DNA of 64,000 nucleotides, taken from NCBI GenBank assembly GCA_029261855.1, contig JAJDAN010000083.1, positions 62,001 to 126,000 of the forward strand. Direction: 5' to 3'. Below are positions 42,160 to 51,396 of the stretch, piece by piece (position 1 is the first letter of the stretch; each line of letters begins with the position of its first letter). Under the pieces are notes generated by a model. It was given only the letters and a program-made list of their open reading frames with translations, made no database searches and was not told the origin of the DNA. The stretch comes from Deltaproteobacteria bacterium (GTDB lineage Bacteria; Myxococcota_A; UBA9160; UBA4427). Made by a program: the position numbers and the translations under genes.

Positions 42160-43164
42160 TCAGAGGCCTCGCAGGTCGAGGGCCACGTAGGGCGCGCCCC
42201 GGGCCAGGCGGTCGCGTACGTGGACCCAGCGACGCCGGACCTCCGCGTCCGGGCTGGCGTGGCGGCGATGCGTGAAGGCGTCGACGGCGAGCTCGCGGAA
42301 CTCGAGCAGGTCCGGCAGCAGCGCGAGTCCGTCGTCGCCGAAGGGGTGCTCTTCGCGGTAGCCCTCGAGCAGTCTCTCGAGGAAGCGTCTCGCGAAGGCG
42401 GTGCGCTCGGCCTCCGGCTCGTAGCGACGATCCCAGAGCGAATAGTAGAGCGCGTGGGCGACGTCCATGGCCAGCGGCCCGCGACAGCAGTCGTCGAAGT
42501 CGTAGACGTCGATGCCGGTCTCGTGCAGGAAGATGTTCCCACGGTGCACGTCTCCGTGGATCAGGCCGTAGCCTTCCGGGGGGACGCGACGGCCGCGGAG
42601 CCCGCGCACGACCTCCGAGAAGCGGCGCGCGAGCGGGGCGTCTTCGTCGCCCCAGGACGCGAGTACGCGCTCGGGTGGGTCGAGCTCGTGCCAGTGGAGA
42701 CGCAGAGCCTCCCCGGCAGGCGGGCTGTAGTCCGCCGATACCCGATGAAGGGTCCCCATGAAGCCGCCCATCTGTCGGAAGACCGCATCCCCGAACCCCT
42801 CCAGGGTGCAGGGCTCGCCGCGTACCCGGGCGAAGCAGGCAGCGGTGATCTCGTCGCCGACCGAGACCGTATGCGCGCCGTCGCGAGAGGGCAGGGGACG
42901 ACAGACGGGCAGCCCGGCGTCCACCAGGAAGCGCAGCCACGAAATCTCGGCCTGCACGTCGTGGGCGGCGCGGTCGTCGCGACGGGTGAGTCGGAGGAAG
43001 CAGGTGTCGCCGTCTTGCCCGGTGTCGTGGCGGTAGACGACATTGGCGACATCCCGCACGAATTCGAGCGCAGCCGGATCGAGCCCGAAGGCTTCCGCGG
43101 CGCGTTGCAGGGTCGAGGCTTCCAGGGGACGGCGGGACACGGCGGCAGCGACTGTGTGGCACAC
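42160..43164 (-). CDS. aminoglycoside-phosphotransferase-fold kinase-like protein
   Basis: A 334-residue protein with the APH/choline kinase signatures GLIHGDVHRGNIFLHE (catalytic loop) and VYDFDDCCRGPLAMDVAHAL (metal-binding DFDD). The N-lobe lysine is weakly defined (VYRHDTGQDGDTCFLRLTRR). These proteins phosphorylate small molecules such as homoserine, choline or thiamine. The start is taken at GTG 43164, which lies in a short palindrome GTGTGGCACAC (43154-43164) facing the divergent diesterase gene; a later start is possible. Confidence 0.8.
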   Translation of the reverse strand: MCHTVAAAVSRRPLEASTLQRAAEAFGLDPAALEFVRDVANVVYRHDTGQDGDTCFLRLTRRDDRAAHDVQAEISWLRFLVDAGLPVCRPLPSRDGAHTVSVGDEITAACFARVRGEPCTLEGFGDAVFRQMGGFMGTLHRVSADYSPPAGEALRLHWHELDPPERVLASWGDEDAPLARRFSEVVRGLRGRRVPPEGYGLIHGDVHRGNIFLHETGIDVYDFDDCCRGPLAMDVAHALYYSLWDRRYEPEAERTAFARRFLERLLEGYREEHPFGDDGLALLPDLLEFRELAVDAFTHRRHASPDAEVRRRWVHVRDRLARGAPYVALDLRGL

Positions 43165-43205
43165 TCGATCGCGCGTCGCACGCTTCTGACCGACTCTGCG
43201 GGTGC

Positions 43206-43901
43206 ATGTCCTCTCGTTCCCTCAATCCGATCGGGTTCGCCCACCGGGGTGCCCGGGCGCACGCGCCCGAGAACACCCTCGACGCATTCGCGCTGGCGCT
43301 CGAGATGGGCGCGAGCGGTCTCGAATCCGACGTCTGGCTCACGGCGGACGGCGTCGCGGTGCTCGACCACGACGGCGACGTGGGTGGGGTGCCCATCCCG
43401 ACCCTCGAACGTCGTGCGCTGCCGGGGCACATCCCGAGCCTCGAGGACCTGTATCGGGAGTGTGGTGTCGGCTTCGAGCTTTCCCTGGACGTCAAGCACG
43501 TAGCGGCCGCGCCAGAGGTGATCCGAATCGCCACCGCCGCGGGGGCCGCTGGCCGTTTGTGGCTTTGCCACTGGAACTGGAAGCTGCTGGTGCCCTGGCG
43601 CGATGTGTCGGCGGAGGTCCGGCTGGTGGATTCGACGAATACGGTGCACATGCGCACGCCCGCAGACGAACGCGCCCGGCGCATGCAGAGGCTCGGGATC
43701 GACGCCGTCAACCTGCACCACAGTCAGTGGACGCCGGATCTGCGCGACGCGCTCGCGGCCCGCGGTCGTCTCGCGTTCGCCTGGGACCTGCAGACTTCAC
43801 ACGACCTGGAAGCCGCCCTCGTCCTTGGCGTCGATGCGGTCTACTCCGACCACGTCGACACCATGCAGGCCGCGCTGGAGCTACACTCGGGGGCACGCTG
43901 A
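43206..43901 (+). CDS. glycerophosphodiester phosphodiesterase
   Basis: A 231-residue protein of the GDPD family. It begins GFAHRGARAHAPENTLDAFA, the catalytic-His/Glu segment, then GLESDVWLTADGVAVLDHDG with the D-x-H metal site, and ends with an HSGAR tail. It hydrolyses glycerophosphodiesters to alcohol and glycerol 3-phosphate, in phospholipid turnover. No signal peptide is seen, so it should act in the cytoplasm. The membrane dipeptidase gene follows 35 bases later. Confidence 0.92.
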   Translation: MSSRSLNPIGFAHRGARAHAPENTLDAFALALEMGASGLESDVWLTADGVAVLDHDGDVGGVPIPTLERRALPGHIPSLEDLYRECGVGFELSLDVKHVAAAPEVIRIATAAGAAGRLWLCHWNWKLLVPWRDVSAEVRLVDSTNTVHMRTPADERARRMQRLGIDAVNLHHSQWTPDLRDALAARGRLAFAWDLQTSHDLEAALVLGVDAVYSDHVDTMQAALELHSGAR

Positions 43902-43936
43902 GGCGCCCCTGAAGCAAGAAAGAGACGCGAGAAGCA

Positions 43937-45103
43937 ATGAGTCGCTGGATCGGAATCACACTCGCGGTCGGGATCGCCGGGCTGCTCCTGCTGTTCGTGC
44001 TGCTGCCGGGAATCGTCGAGCAAGTCGCCCAGGGCGTCGTGCCCCATGCACCGCACGAAGTCTCGCCGGCGGCGCGAGAGCGCCATGCCGGGCTCGTGGT
44101 GGCAGATTGGCACGCGGACAGCCTCTTGTGGCACCGCGATCTGCTGACCGAGTCCGATCGGGGTCACGTGGACTTTCCGCGACTGGACGCAGGCAACGTG
44201 GCGATCCAGGTGTTCACGGCGGTCACCCAATCACCTCGGGGCCAGAACTACGACAGCAACGACGCGAGCTCCGACAACGTCAGCGCCCTCGTGGTCGTGC
44301 AACGCTGGCCGCTGCGGACCTGGTCGAGTCTGGCGGAACGCGCCCTGTACCAGGCGGAGCGCCTCGAAGGCTACGCGTCGAAGGCGCCCGATCGGGTCGT
44401 CGTCGTGAAGAGCGCCGCCGATCTGCGCCGGGTGCTCGACGCGCGCCGACGGGGCCCGACGCGGCCGGTCGCGGCGCTGCTCGGGATCGAAGGCGCCCAC
44501 GCCCTCGACGGGGATCTCGACAACCTGGATCGCTTCGACGCGGCGGGCTTCCGCATGATCGGTCTGCAGCATTTCTTCGACAACCGCCTCGGTGGCTCGC
44601 TGCACGGCAAGAGCCGGCAGGGTTTGACGGACTTCGGACGCCAGGTGGTTCGCGCGCTCGAGGCCCGGCACATCCTGGTGGACGTCGCGCATTCGTCACC
44701 GAGAGTCGTCGAGGACGTCCTGGCGATGGCGACGCGCCCGGTCGTCGTATCGCACACGGGGATCAGCGCCGTCTGCCCGAGCCCGCGCAACCTGTCCGAC
44801 GCCTTGATGCAGAAGATCGCCCGGGCAGGTGGGCTGGTGGCCGTCGGCTTCTGGGACGCCATCTGCGACACGTCCCCCAGCGGGGTCGCGCGGGCGCTCC
44901 GGGCGGCCATCGACCTCCTCGGGGAGGATCACGTGGCGCTCGGCTCGGACTTCGACGGTGGCACCTGGACGACCTTCGACGCCGCGGAGCTGGCGGCGGT
45001 CACCCAGGCGCTGATCGACGCTGGCTTCAGCGATACGGAGATCGAGAAGGTCATGGGCGGCAACACGGTACGCTTCCTGCTTGCGCAGTTGCCAGAGAAC
45101 TGA
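43937..45103 (+). CDS. membrane dipeptidase (peptidase family M19)
   Basis: A 388-residue protein with one N-terminal membrane helix (about residues 8-26) and a periplasmic renal-dipeptidase-like barrel. Zinc ligands are visible in VADWHADSLLW (H-x-D), the bridging GIEGAHAL Glu, ILVDVAHSSP and VVVSHTGISAVC, and the substrate-side DHVALGSDFDGG. M19 enzymes cleave dipeptides, including D-amino-acid and LD-peptide substrates. It precedes an SDR gene by 38 bases on the same strand. Confidence 0.9.
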   Translation: MSRWIGITLAVGIAGLLLLFVLLPGIVEQVAQGVVPHAPHEVSPAARERHAGLVVADWHADSLLWHRDLLTESDRGHVDFPRLDAGNVAIQVFTAVTQSPRGQNYDSNDASSDNVSALVVVQRWPLRTWSSLAERALYQAERLEGYASKAPDRVVVVKSAADLRRVLDARRRGPTRPVAALLGIEGAHALDGDLDNLDRFDAAGFRMIGLQHFFDNRLGGSLHGKSRQGLTDFGRQVVRALEARHILVDVAHSSPRVVEDVLAMATRPVVVSHTGISAVCPSPRNLSDALMQKIARAGGLVAVGFWDAICDTSPSGVARALRAAIDLLGEDHVALGSDFDGGTWTTFDAAELAAVTQALIDAGFSDTEIEKVMGGNTVRFLLAQLPEN

Positions 45104-45141
45104 CACCGGGCGAGCGGCGGCGGCAGGTCGGGAGACGCTTC

Positions 45142-45969
45142 ATGGATACCGAGCTCGCAGGACGGACGGTGATCGTGACCGGCGCCAGCGGCGGCATTGG
45201 CCGGGGACTGGTCCTGGCCTTCGCGGCCGAAGGGGCCCGCGTGGTGCTGGCCAGTCGAGACGAGGCCAAGTGCAAGGAGGTCGCTGAGGCCGCGGCGGGA
45301 TTGCCGGGCGAGACCTGGGTCGTTCGCACGGACGTGACCGACCGGGCGTCGGTCCAGGACCTGGTCGCGCGCACGGGCGAACGCTTCGGGGAGCCCGACG
45401 TGCTGGTCAACAATGCCGGCGGCGTCGCCTACCCCCGCGCCTTCCTCGACAAGCCCGAGGACGAAGCCGACTGGGAGATCGACCTCAACATTCGTGGCGT
45501 CGTGCACTGCACCCGCGCCGTGGGCGCGGGGATGGTGGCCCGGGGTGCGGGCAGCATCGTCAACATCACGTCGAATTCCGCGCTGCTGGGCGAGGCGGGC
45601 AACATGGTGGCCAACTACGCGGGCACCAAGGGCTATGTGATGTCCTTCTCGAAGGCACTCGCCTACGAGTGGGGCCCCCTCGGCGTACGCATCAACTGCA
45701 TCGCACCCGGCTGGATCGTGCCGTGGAAGGAAGAGCACGTCGGCGAGGGCAGTTTCTGGCGGAAGTACGGCTACGAGTTCTTCGGGACGCCGGACCAGAT
45801 GACCGAGCAGGCCGAAGACGGTGACCTCTTCAACGCGGGCGGCCAGCCCATCAAGCGGATCGGCCGGCCCGAGGACATCGCCGACCTGGCCGTGTTCCTG
45901 GCGTCGCCGCGTGCCGCGCATCTCACCGGACAGCTGGTGAGCGTCGGTGGCGGGGCGTACATGCCGTGA
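45142..45969 (+). CDS. SDR family oxidoreductase
   Basis: A 275-residue classical short-chain dehydrogenase. The cofactor motif is TGASGGIGRG; LVNNAGG follows, and the active site is Ser144/146 region with Y159-AGT-K163. An insertion of about 25 residues near VGEGSFWRKYGYEFF distinguishes it from standard 250-residue members and may shape the substrate pocket. The stop overlaps the GTG of the NTF2-like gene (GTGA), so the two are coupled. Confidence 0.92.
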   Translation: MDTELAGRTVIVTGASGGIGRGLVLAFAAEGARVVLASRDEAKCKEVAEAAAGLPGETWVVRTDVTDRASVQDLVARTGERFGEPDVLVNNAGGVAYPRAFLDKPEDEADWEIDLNIRGVVHCTRAVGAGMVARGAGSIVNITSNSALLGEAGNMVANYAGTKGYVMSFSKALAYEWGPLGVRINCIAPGWIVPWKEEHVGEGSFWRKYGYEFFGTPDQMTEQAEDGDLFNAGGQPIKRIGRPEDIADLAVFLASPRAAHLTGQLVSVGGGAYMP

Positions 45970-46364
45970 GTGCCGCCGACAACAAGCGTCTGGTTCGTCG
46001 TTACTTCGATGCGGTTCGCGCCGGCGACCCCGGGCTCGGCGACCTGCTGGCCGACGACGTGACCTGGTGGGTCCCCCCGAGCTCGCCGCTCGGCGGTCTG
46101 CACAGCGGCAAGCCTGCGGTGCTCGAGATGATGTCGAGCGGGACGGGCCTCTACGACGCCGAGCATCCCATGGAGCTCGCCATCGAGAGGATCCTCGCCG
46201 AGGACGACTGGGTATCCGTCGAGCTCACCCTGGACGCGCGGACTGCTGCGGGCGAGACGTACCGCAATCACTACCACTTCGCGTTCCGCGTCGTCGACGG
46301 GTGCATCCGGGAAGTTCGCGAGCACCTCGACACCCTCTACGCGCAGCAGAAGCTGTTCTCCTAG
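45966..46364 (+). CDS. SnoaL-like/NTF2-fold protein
   Basis: A 132-residue protein, GTG start at 45966. NKRLVRRYFDAVRAGD and LLADDVTWWVPPSSPLGG, ending VVDGCIREVREHLDTLYA, are typical of the nuclear transport factor 2-like fold (SnoaL and ketosteroid isomerase type). It is translated together with the SDR and perhaps isomerises or dehydrates the same product. The catalytic residues are not certain. Confidence 0.85.
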   Translation: MSAADNKRLVRRYFDAVRAGDPGLGDLLADDVTWWVPPSSPLGGLHSGKPAVLEMMSSGTGLYDAEHPMELAIERILAEDDWVSVELTLDARTAAGETYRNHYHFAFRVVDGCIREVREHLDTLYAQQKLFS

Positions 46365-46501
46365 TCCGGTCGCCCCGGAAGACACGAAACGCGGGCCGAA
46401 AACGAGGGACGTGTTCGCATCCGGCGGCTGCATTCCTGACGCAGGACCCCTGCGCTACCCGTGACGCTGTGGGGGGCGGCGGAGCGACGCGGGGAGGAGC
46501 C

Positions 46502-47272
46502 ATGCGGCAGGGCGGGTGGAGCGGTTTCCTCGTCGTGGTCCCGATCCCGGTCCCGGTCGCTGTGATCGTCACCGTCGTGCTGAGCCTTGCCGCCGCCGAA
46601 GCCCGGCCGGACACGCTGCCCCCGGTGGGCGCGCACACCCCCTGGCAGTTGGCGGAGCGCGACGAGGATCCGTCGGCGGGCTGGGCGGTCTACAAGCGGC
46701 GCCTCGCGGACTCGGAATTCGACGCCTTCCGGCTGGAGGCCGTGATCGATGCGCCGCCGGGGCAGGTGGCGGCGGCGTTTCGGAGGGTCGTCGCCGACCC
46801 CGAGCGGAGCCAACGCCACACCACGAAGACCGTGCTGCGGGACGAGGGGGACGTCCTCGTGGTGTACTCGTACATCGAGATGCCTCTCGTGAACGACCGG
46901 GACGTCATCTCGCGCTGCGAGCGTGTCGCCTCGTCTGAAGCGGGGGCTTTCCGCTTCCAGTGGCGCGCCACCGACCAGGGCCCGGCGCCCGCGCCGGGTG
47001 TGGTGCGGATCGACAAGTCCGATGGCTCCTGGGAATTCAGGCCGTTGTCCGGTGGCGTCGCGTCCGCCGATGCGCGAAGCGAGAAGACGCTTGCCACCTA
47101 CGAGGGTCACACGGAGATCGGGGGGGTCGTGCCCGCCTGGCTCGTCAATCGGCTGATGCTCGACACCGTCGTGGACGGTCTCGTCCAGCTGCGTGCCCAG
47201 GTCGACGAAGACCAGCGCACCCAGGGAGTCGGGCCGTTGGGACGGCTGGCGCCTGTCTCGAAATCGCGCTGA
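46502..47272 (+). CDS. START domain protein, exported
   Basis: A 256-residue protein with an N-terminal signal peptide (cleavage near AAAEA). A START/SRPBCC-type lipid-binding domain spans about residues 55-250. Typical phrases are WAVYKRRLADSEFDAFRLEA, VVYSYIEMPLVNDRDVISRC and the final helix GVVPAWLVNRLMLDTVVDGL. GGGAGGAG precedes the ATG. It probably binds or transfers a lipid in the periplasm. Whether it acts with the preceding SDR/NTF2 pair is not known; a 137-base gap separates them. Confidence 0.85.
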   Translation: MRQGGWSGFLVVVPIPVPVAVIVTVVLSLAAAEARPDTLPPVGAHTPWQLAERDEDPSAGWAVYKRRLADSEFDAFRLEAVIDAPPGQVAAAFRRVVADPERSQRHTTKTVLRDEGDVLVVYSYIEMPLVNDRDVISRCERVASSEAGAFRFQWRATDQGPAPAPGVVRIDKSDGSWEFRPLSGGVASADARSEKTLATYEGHTEIGGVVPAWLVNRLMLDTVVDGLVQLRAQVDEDQRTQGVGPLGRLAPVSKSR

Positions 47273-47280
47273 GTCCGGGG

Positions 47281-47286
47281 TACGGT
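47281..47286 (+). promoter_or_regulatory. candidate -10 box (TACGGT) of a leaderless promoter
   Basis: TACGGT ends 6 bases before the GTG at 47293. It supports this GTG as the true start of the glycosyltransferase-like gene. Confidence 0.4.
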
Positions 47287-47292
47287 CCTCGC

Positions 47293-48135
47293 GTGGCCGC
47301 CAATGCGTCGTTGCGGATCCGGAGGTCCTGGCGTCGCTGGCGCAAGCTGCTGCTGGCGCGGAAGCAGGCGCCCGGCCACGTGGTCGTCCACAAGCGGCTC
47401 CTGCGCGACGGGTTTCCCGGCTGGCTGGTCGTGCGCCTGCTCTGCGGAGGCGTCCGCGGCCGCGTGGTCTGTCCTCCGGAGCTGACCCTCGTCACCGTCC
47501 ACAACCGGGACGGGGAGACGCTCTTCGAACGCAGCGCCCGTTACCTGGGAATGCCCTGTATCGTCGCGCGGGTGCCGCCTGCGACGCCCTGGCGGCACAC
47601 GCTGAAGATCACGGCGCTGCTCGACCTGGTCCGGAAGCAGCCGCCCACCGAGTACCTGCTCTTCTGCGACGCCGACGACTGCGTGATCCGCGATGACCCG
47701 CGTCGCGCCATCCAGTTGCTCGAGGCGTCAGGCGCGGATCTGCTGTTCTCGGACAGTGTGAACGACACCTTCTACGAGTTCATGCCCGAGGTGCGGGACT
47801 GGGTCGATCGCGTGGTGCCGGCGGACCCGGCCTGGGGCGCCTACCTGGGGGCCGGCGTGTTCGTCGCGCGCTGGGACTTCCTCGAGGGCTACCTGAGCGA
47901 GGCTGCTTCCTACGTCCGGTCTCCGGACGATCCCGATGCACCGCCGCCGATCGCCTGGGATCCTCGCTTCCCGGATTCGATCATCGCCACGGAACGCTTC
48001 CCTCACGGGGTCGACGACGACGAGGCGATCCATCGCTTCCTGCAGCCGCGCCACCACCCGCGCGTACAGGTCGACTGGAGCGGAAAGCTCGCGCTGCGCG
48101 GCAAGCGGCGCGCAGCAGAGGCCGATCGCGCCTGA
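47293..48135 (+). CDS. glycosyltransferase-like protein, first of a tandem pair
   Basis: A 280-residue protein of unrecognised family, starting with GTG at 47293. It contains EYLLFCDADDCVIRDDPRRAI (D126-x-D), the DxD-type metal/nucleotide-sugar motif of GT-A glycosyltransferases. Conserved blocks shared with the next gene are VVHKRLLRDGFP, LTLVTVHNRDGETLFERSARY, FYEFMPEVRDWVD and HRFLQPRHHPRVQVDW. The stop overlaps the start of the second copy by one base (TGATG). Basic N-terminus without a signal peptide, so cytoplasmic. Confidence 0.6.
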   Translation: MAANASLRIRRSWRRWRKLLLARKQAPGHVVVHKRLLRDGFPGWLVVRLLCGGVRGRVVCPPELTLVTVHNRDGETLFERSARYLGMPCIVARVPPATPWRHTLKITALLDLVRKQPPTEYLLFCDADDCVIRDDPRRAIQLLEASGADLLFSDSVNDTFYEFMPEVRDWVDRVVPADPAWGAYLGAGVFVARWDFLEGYLSEAASYVRSPDDPDAPPPIAWDPRFPDSIIATERFPHGVDDDEAIHRFLQPRHHPRVQVDWSGKLALRGKRRAAEADRA

Positions 48136-48941
48136 TGGCGAGCCCGAGGAAGTGGTGGCAGCGGGGCCGCAAGCTGATGCAGTTCCGGCGCATCGCCGAG
48201 TCGGTGGTGATCCACGACCGTCTGCTGAAGCGTCCGATCCCGAGGGCGCTGTTGCTGAGGGCGCTGTGCGGACACGCACGCGGTCGCTACGCGATGCCGG
48301 CGGACCTCACGATCGTCGTCGCCCACGACTACCCCCACGAGAGCGTGATGGAACGCAGCGTCCGCTATGTGACGGGCTCCCCGTGTGCTCTCGCACGCAT
48401 CGAGCCGGCGGACCGCTGGCGCTTCACGCAGAAGGTCACTGCCCTGCGCGACTTCCTCGCGACAGCCCCGCGCAGCGAGTACCTGCTCTTCGCGGACGCC
48501 AACGACTGCGTGCTGCGCGACGACCCCCAGCGCGCGATCGACCTGCTGACCGAGTACGACTGCGACCTGCTGTTTTCGAGCTCGCATGCGGCGGAGCAGT
48601 ATGAGTTCATGCCCGAGGTGAGGGCCTGGGTGGACGAGACTTTTCCCGGGCCCTCGCGCGGCGGTCCCTACCTGAATTCGGGTTGCTTCGTCGGACGTTG
48701 GGATTTCGTCCGGGAGGTCGTCGACGCGGCTTGCCACTTCATCTTCGAGCCGGGCGACCCCGAGACGCCGCGCGCAACGGCCTGGAAGAAGCAGGGTGCC
48801 GCGCGGGCAACCGAGCGATACCCCTACGGCATCGAGGTCGACCAGGACCTCTACCGTTACCTGCAGCCTCGCTTCCACCCCCGTCTTCGGGTGGACCCGG
48901 ACTGGAAGCTGGCGATCCGGAGCCGCCAGGGGGTGCTCTGA
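48135..48941 (+). CDS. glycosyltransferase-like protein, second of a tandem pair
   Basis: A 268-residue paralogue of the preceding protein (shared order of blocks throughout). The DxD motif has changed to FADANDCVLRDD (D121-A-N-D124), so one acidic residue is asparagine. It keeps VVIHDRLLKRP, LTIVVAHDYPHESVMERSVRY, YEFMPEVRAWVDE and YRYLQPRFHPRLRVDPDW. The two may work as a pair or one may have lost catalysis. It is translated from the TGATG overlap. Confidence 0.6.
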   Translation: MASPRKWWQRGRKLMQFRRIAESVVIHDRLLKRPIPRALLLRALCGHARGRYAMPADLTIVVAHDYPHESVMERSVRYVTGSPCALARIEPADRWRFTQKVTALRDFLATAPRSEYLLFADANDCVLRDDPQRAIDLLTEYDCDLLFSSSHAAEQYEFMPEVRAWVDETFPGPSRGGPYLNSGCFVGRWDFVREVVDAACHFIFEPGDPETPRATAWKKQGAARATERYPYGIEVDQDLYRYLQPRFHPRLRVDPDWKLAIRSRQGVL

Positions 48942-49015
48942 GCCCGGATCCTGCCGGTTCGGCCCAGCCGGAGACGGACTCAGCCTGACCCGCCGGGCAT
49001 CCGATACGCCCGGTC

Positions 49016-50566
49016 ATGAGAAGCGCCGCGCTCCCGCGTTTGCCCGTCTGGGCCGTCTCCTGCCTGAACTCGCTCGTGGTCCCCGTCGCGGGCCTCGTCG
49101 CGGTCCTCGGAGTGGCCGGGCCGAGCCTCGCCGAGACGCCCTGCACCTACTACGCGGCGCCCCTCGAAGAGGACGGCGGCCGGGTCCCCGAAGGCCAGCC
49201 CTATGCGGTGCGCTTTGCCATCGGCACGCCGGACGAGCCCATCCCGGTGAGCGACTTCTGGAACCGAAAGCTCGTGAAGCCGGGCACCGTCCTGTGTCTG
49301 ATGGACGGCGAGTACCGTGGCAAGCGATCGATGATCCGACCGATCCCGGACCAGTTCGCGGGAGAATCGGGGGCACGGGTCGTCGTGCGCGCGGTGAATG
49401 ACGGCCGGGTCTGGATCGACGGCGAGTTCCAGCACAGCCCCCTTCGCCTCGAGGGGCACCACTACTGGACGGTCGAGGGGATCAACCTCTACAACAGTCG
49501 CGGCCCGGCCGTCGGTATTTCCGGGCACGGGCAAAACGGCGACAAGGACCAGGTGCCGATCCGCCACGTCGTGCTGAGGCGTCTCGTGGGTTGGCGTGAC
49601 TTCCTGCCATTCGGAACCGAAAGCGAGTACGACGAGGCAGGCGGGAAGAACATCCACATCTTCAGCATCGCCGATGCCTCGGACGTGGTGGTCGAGGACT
49701 GCGCGGGCTTCGGGTGGGCGCGCAAGATCTTCCAGAACTATCGCAGCAAGCGAGTCGTGTTCCGGCGCAACTGGGCGCGCTGGGACGGAAGGTATCCCTA
49801 CCAGGGCGGCAACAAGTTCGCCTTCTCGTGCTCCTATACCGCGTACGACGCGATCTGCGAGAACCTGATCGCGACCGTCGGCGGATCTCGTGACGACGCC
49901 GCACAGCCCGCCGACTACGCACCGGGCGTCCATCTGATCGCCACGGACGGCGTCAGTGTCGGCATGCGCTGGATCGAGCCGGGGAATCGCGACCCCTTCG
50001 ACCTTCGCCTTCGCATCCTCGGAAGCCTCGCCTACGCGCCGTCGGATGCGGTGCTCACGCGGGTGACGGGAATGCTGATCGGGGGCAACGTCTACCCTTC
50101 GAAGGGACAGAAGGGCGTCACCATTTCCGACAGCGTCGCGGCCATCGGCAATACCGAGAAGCCCTCGGCGACCCTCCAGAACTGCGACGACGACCCGGAA
50201 GAGCACCCGGACGGTTGTTCCTGGCTGCTGATGGACGATCGCGCCAAGGCGCCGCTGCGGGTCGAAGCGACCACGCTGATCGCCGCAGCCGTCCCGCCCA
50301 CTCGCATCGGCAAGGATTGGAAGCTCGACGACGTGATCGCCCGCCCCTGGGAGCGGCGCGGAGACATCTACCGAAGCGCGAACGGAGGCACGCCGCTCTG
50401 CCATCGCTATGTCGATGGCCGCGAGACGCCGCTGCCGCTCTGGCCCTGGCCCATGCAGGACCGGATCCTCGAGGCGACCCAGCGTTCGGCCTGGTCGACG
50501 GCCGACGTCATGGGCGAGATCAGCGCGTTGTTCGGCGAACCCCCCGCGGAATGCACCGCGCGCTGA
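49016..50566 (+). CDS. secreted right-handed beta-helix protein
   Basis: A 516-residue protein with a signal peptide (cleavage near SLA|ETP). The middle (about residues 100-400) has repeated short strands with GI-x-L-Y-N and VVFRRNW turns typical of right-handed parallel beta-helix (pectate-lyase-like) folds, often with polysaccharide lyase or hydrolase activity. It has a few cysteines and a Trp-rich tail. No catalytic set is assigned. Placed directly after the glycosyltransferase-like pair, it could act on the same glycan. Confidence 0.65.
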   Translation: MRSAALPRLPVWAVSCLNSLVVPVAGLVAVLGVAGPSLAETPCTYYAAPLEEDGGRVPEGQPYAVRFAIGTPDEPIPVSDFWNRKLVKPGTVLCLMDGEYRGKRSMIRPIPDQFAGESGARVVVRAVNDGRVWIDGEFQHSPLRLEGHHYWTVEGINLYNSRGPAVGISGHGQNGDKDQVPIRHVVLRRLVGWRDFLPFGTESEYDEAGGKNIHIFSIADASDVVVEDCAGFGWARKIFQNYRSKRVVFRRNWARWDGRYPYQGGNKFAFSCSYTAYDAICENLIATVGGSRDDAAQPADYAPGVHLIATDGVSVGMRWIEPGNRDPFDLRLRILGSLAYAPSDAVLTRVTGMLIGGNVYPSKGQKGVTISDSVAAIGNTEKPSATLQNCDDDPEEHPDGCSWLLMDDRAKAPLRVEATTLIAAAVPPTRIGKDWKLDDVIARPWERRGDIYRSANGGTPLCHRYVDGRETPLPLWPWPMQDRILEATQRSAWSTADVMGEISALFGEPPAECTAR

Positions 50567-50578
50567 CGAAGCGCAGCG

Positions 50579-51223
50579 TCAGGCGGGACGACCGGCTCCC
50601 ATGACCATGCTCTTCCACAGGTAGGGCAGCCGGCCCGCGCCTCGGAAGCAGAGCTTCTCGAAGCCGGCGTCGGCGAGCAGCTGTGACAGACTGTCCTTGC
50701 TGAAGAACTTGATGTGGCCAACTGCGCGCAGGGTGTGGTGGTGACGGTCCCAGTGTCCGCTGGCGGAAATCAGCAGGTTCTTGAGATAGCCGTGGTACGG
50801 CGTCGAGCAGACGAGACGACCGCCGGGTCGCAGCGCCGCGAAGCAGGCCTCCGCCCATACCCGGGGCAGGAACAGGTGCTCGACGACCTCGGTGCTGATC
50901 ACCAGGTCGAAGGGGTCTTCGCCCAGGTCCGCGAGCAGATCGGGGCCGATCTCGATCCGCTCGAAGCGGGCACCCGCGACCTCGCGTCGCGCGTTCTCGA
51001 TGCGCTCGGTCGATGCGTCGATGCCCACGACACGGTGATTCGAGCCAGACAGACGCGAGGCCCAGTAGCCGTTCCCGCATCCGACATCGAGGATCCGCAG
51101 GGGGCCGGGACTGTCCGCGAGGAGTGAGGCAATCGGCCCCTCTAGCCACGCGAAAGCACCACCGGGTCCCGAGAAGACGTGACCGTACTCGGGGATCGTC
51201 TGTGCAGCCGCCGGCGCAGTCAT
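50579..51223 (-). CDS. class I SAM-dependent methyltransferase
   Basis: A 214-residue protein. Motif I is LRILDVGCGNGYWASRLSG with the acidic VVGIDASTERIENAR, then DPFDLVISTEVVEHLF and LRPGGRLVCSTPYHGYLKN, as in UbiG/Methyltransf_23-type enzymes. The sequence HWDRHHHTLRAVGHIKFFS is typical of the glycan- or lipid-linked subgroup. It converges on the beta-helix gene with a 12-base gap; GGGAAGG precedes the ATG. Confidence 0.85.
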   Translation of the reverse strand: MTAPAAAQTIPEYGHVFSGPGGAFAWLEGPIASLLADSPGPLRILDVGCGNGYWASRLSGSNHRVVGIDASTERIENARREVAGARFERIEIGPDLLADLGEDPFDLVISTEVVEHLFLPRVWAEACFAALRPGGRLVCSTPYHGYLKNLLISASGHWDRHHHTLRAVGHIKFFSKDSLSQLLADAGFEKLCFRGAGRLPYLWKSMVMGAGRPA

Positions 51224-51396
51224 TGCCTTCCCTCATCGGTTCCGTCCCAGGCAGCCTTGAGCCGCCGCCGGGAAGGCGGACGGCGACAGATCAGGGCCCC
51301 GATGCGAGCCATTCGCGTGCCCCCGTTGAAGTCGGCCGGGTCTTGGGTGACTTTTGGACGCGTGCCGTCGCGCCCCCAGGCGCGGGCCGGGAGCAA

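Noticed and set aside
42065-43711. The long minus-strand extension before the CrtC-like gene
   Set aside because: It overlaps the phosphotransferase gene in another frame and has no recognisable domain.
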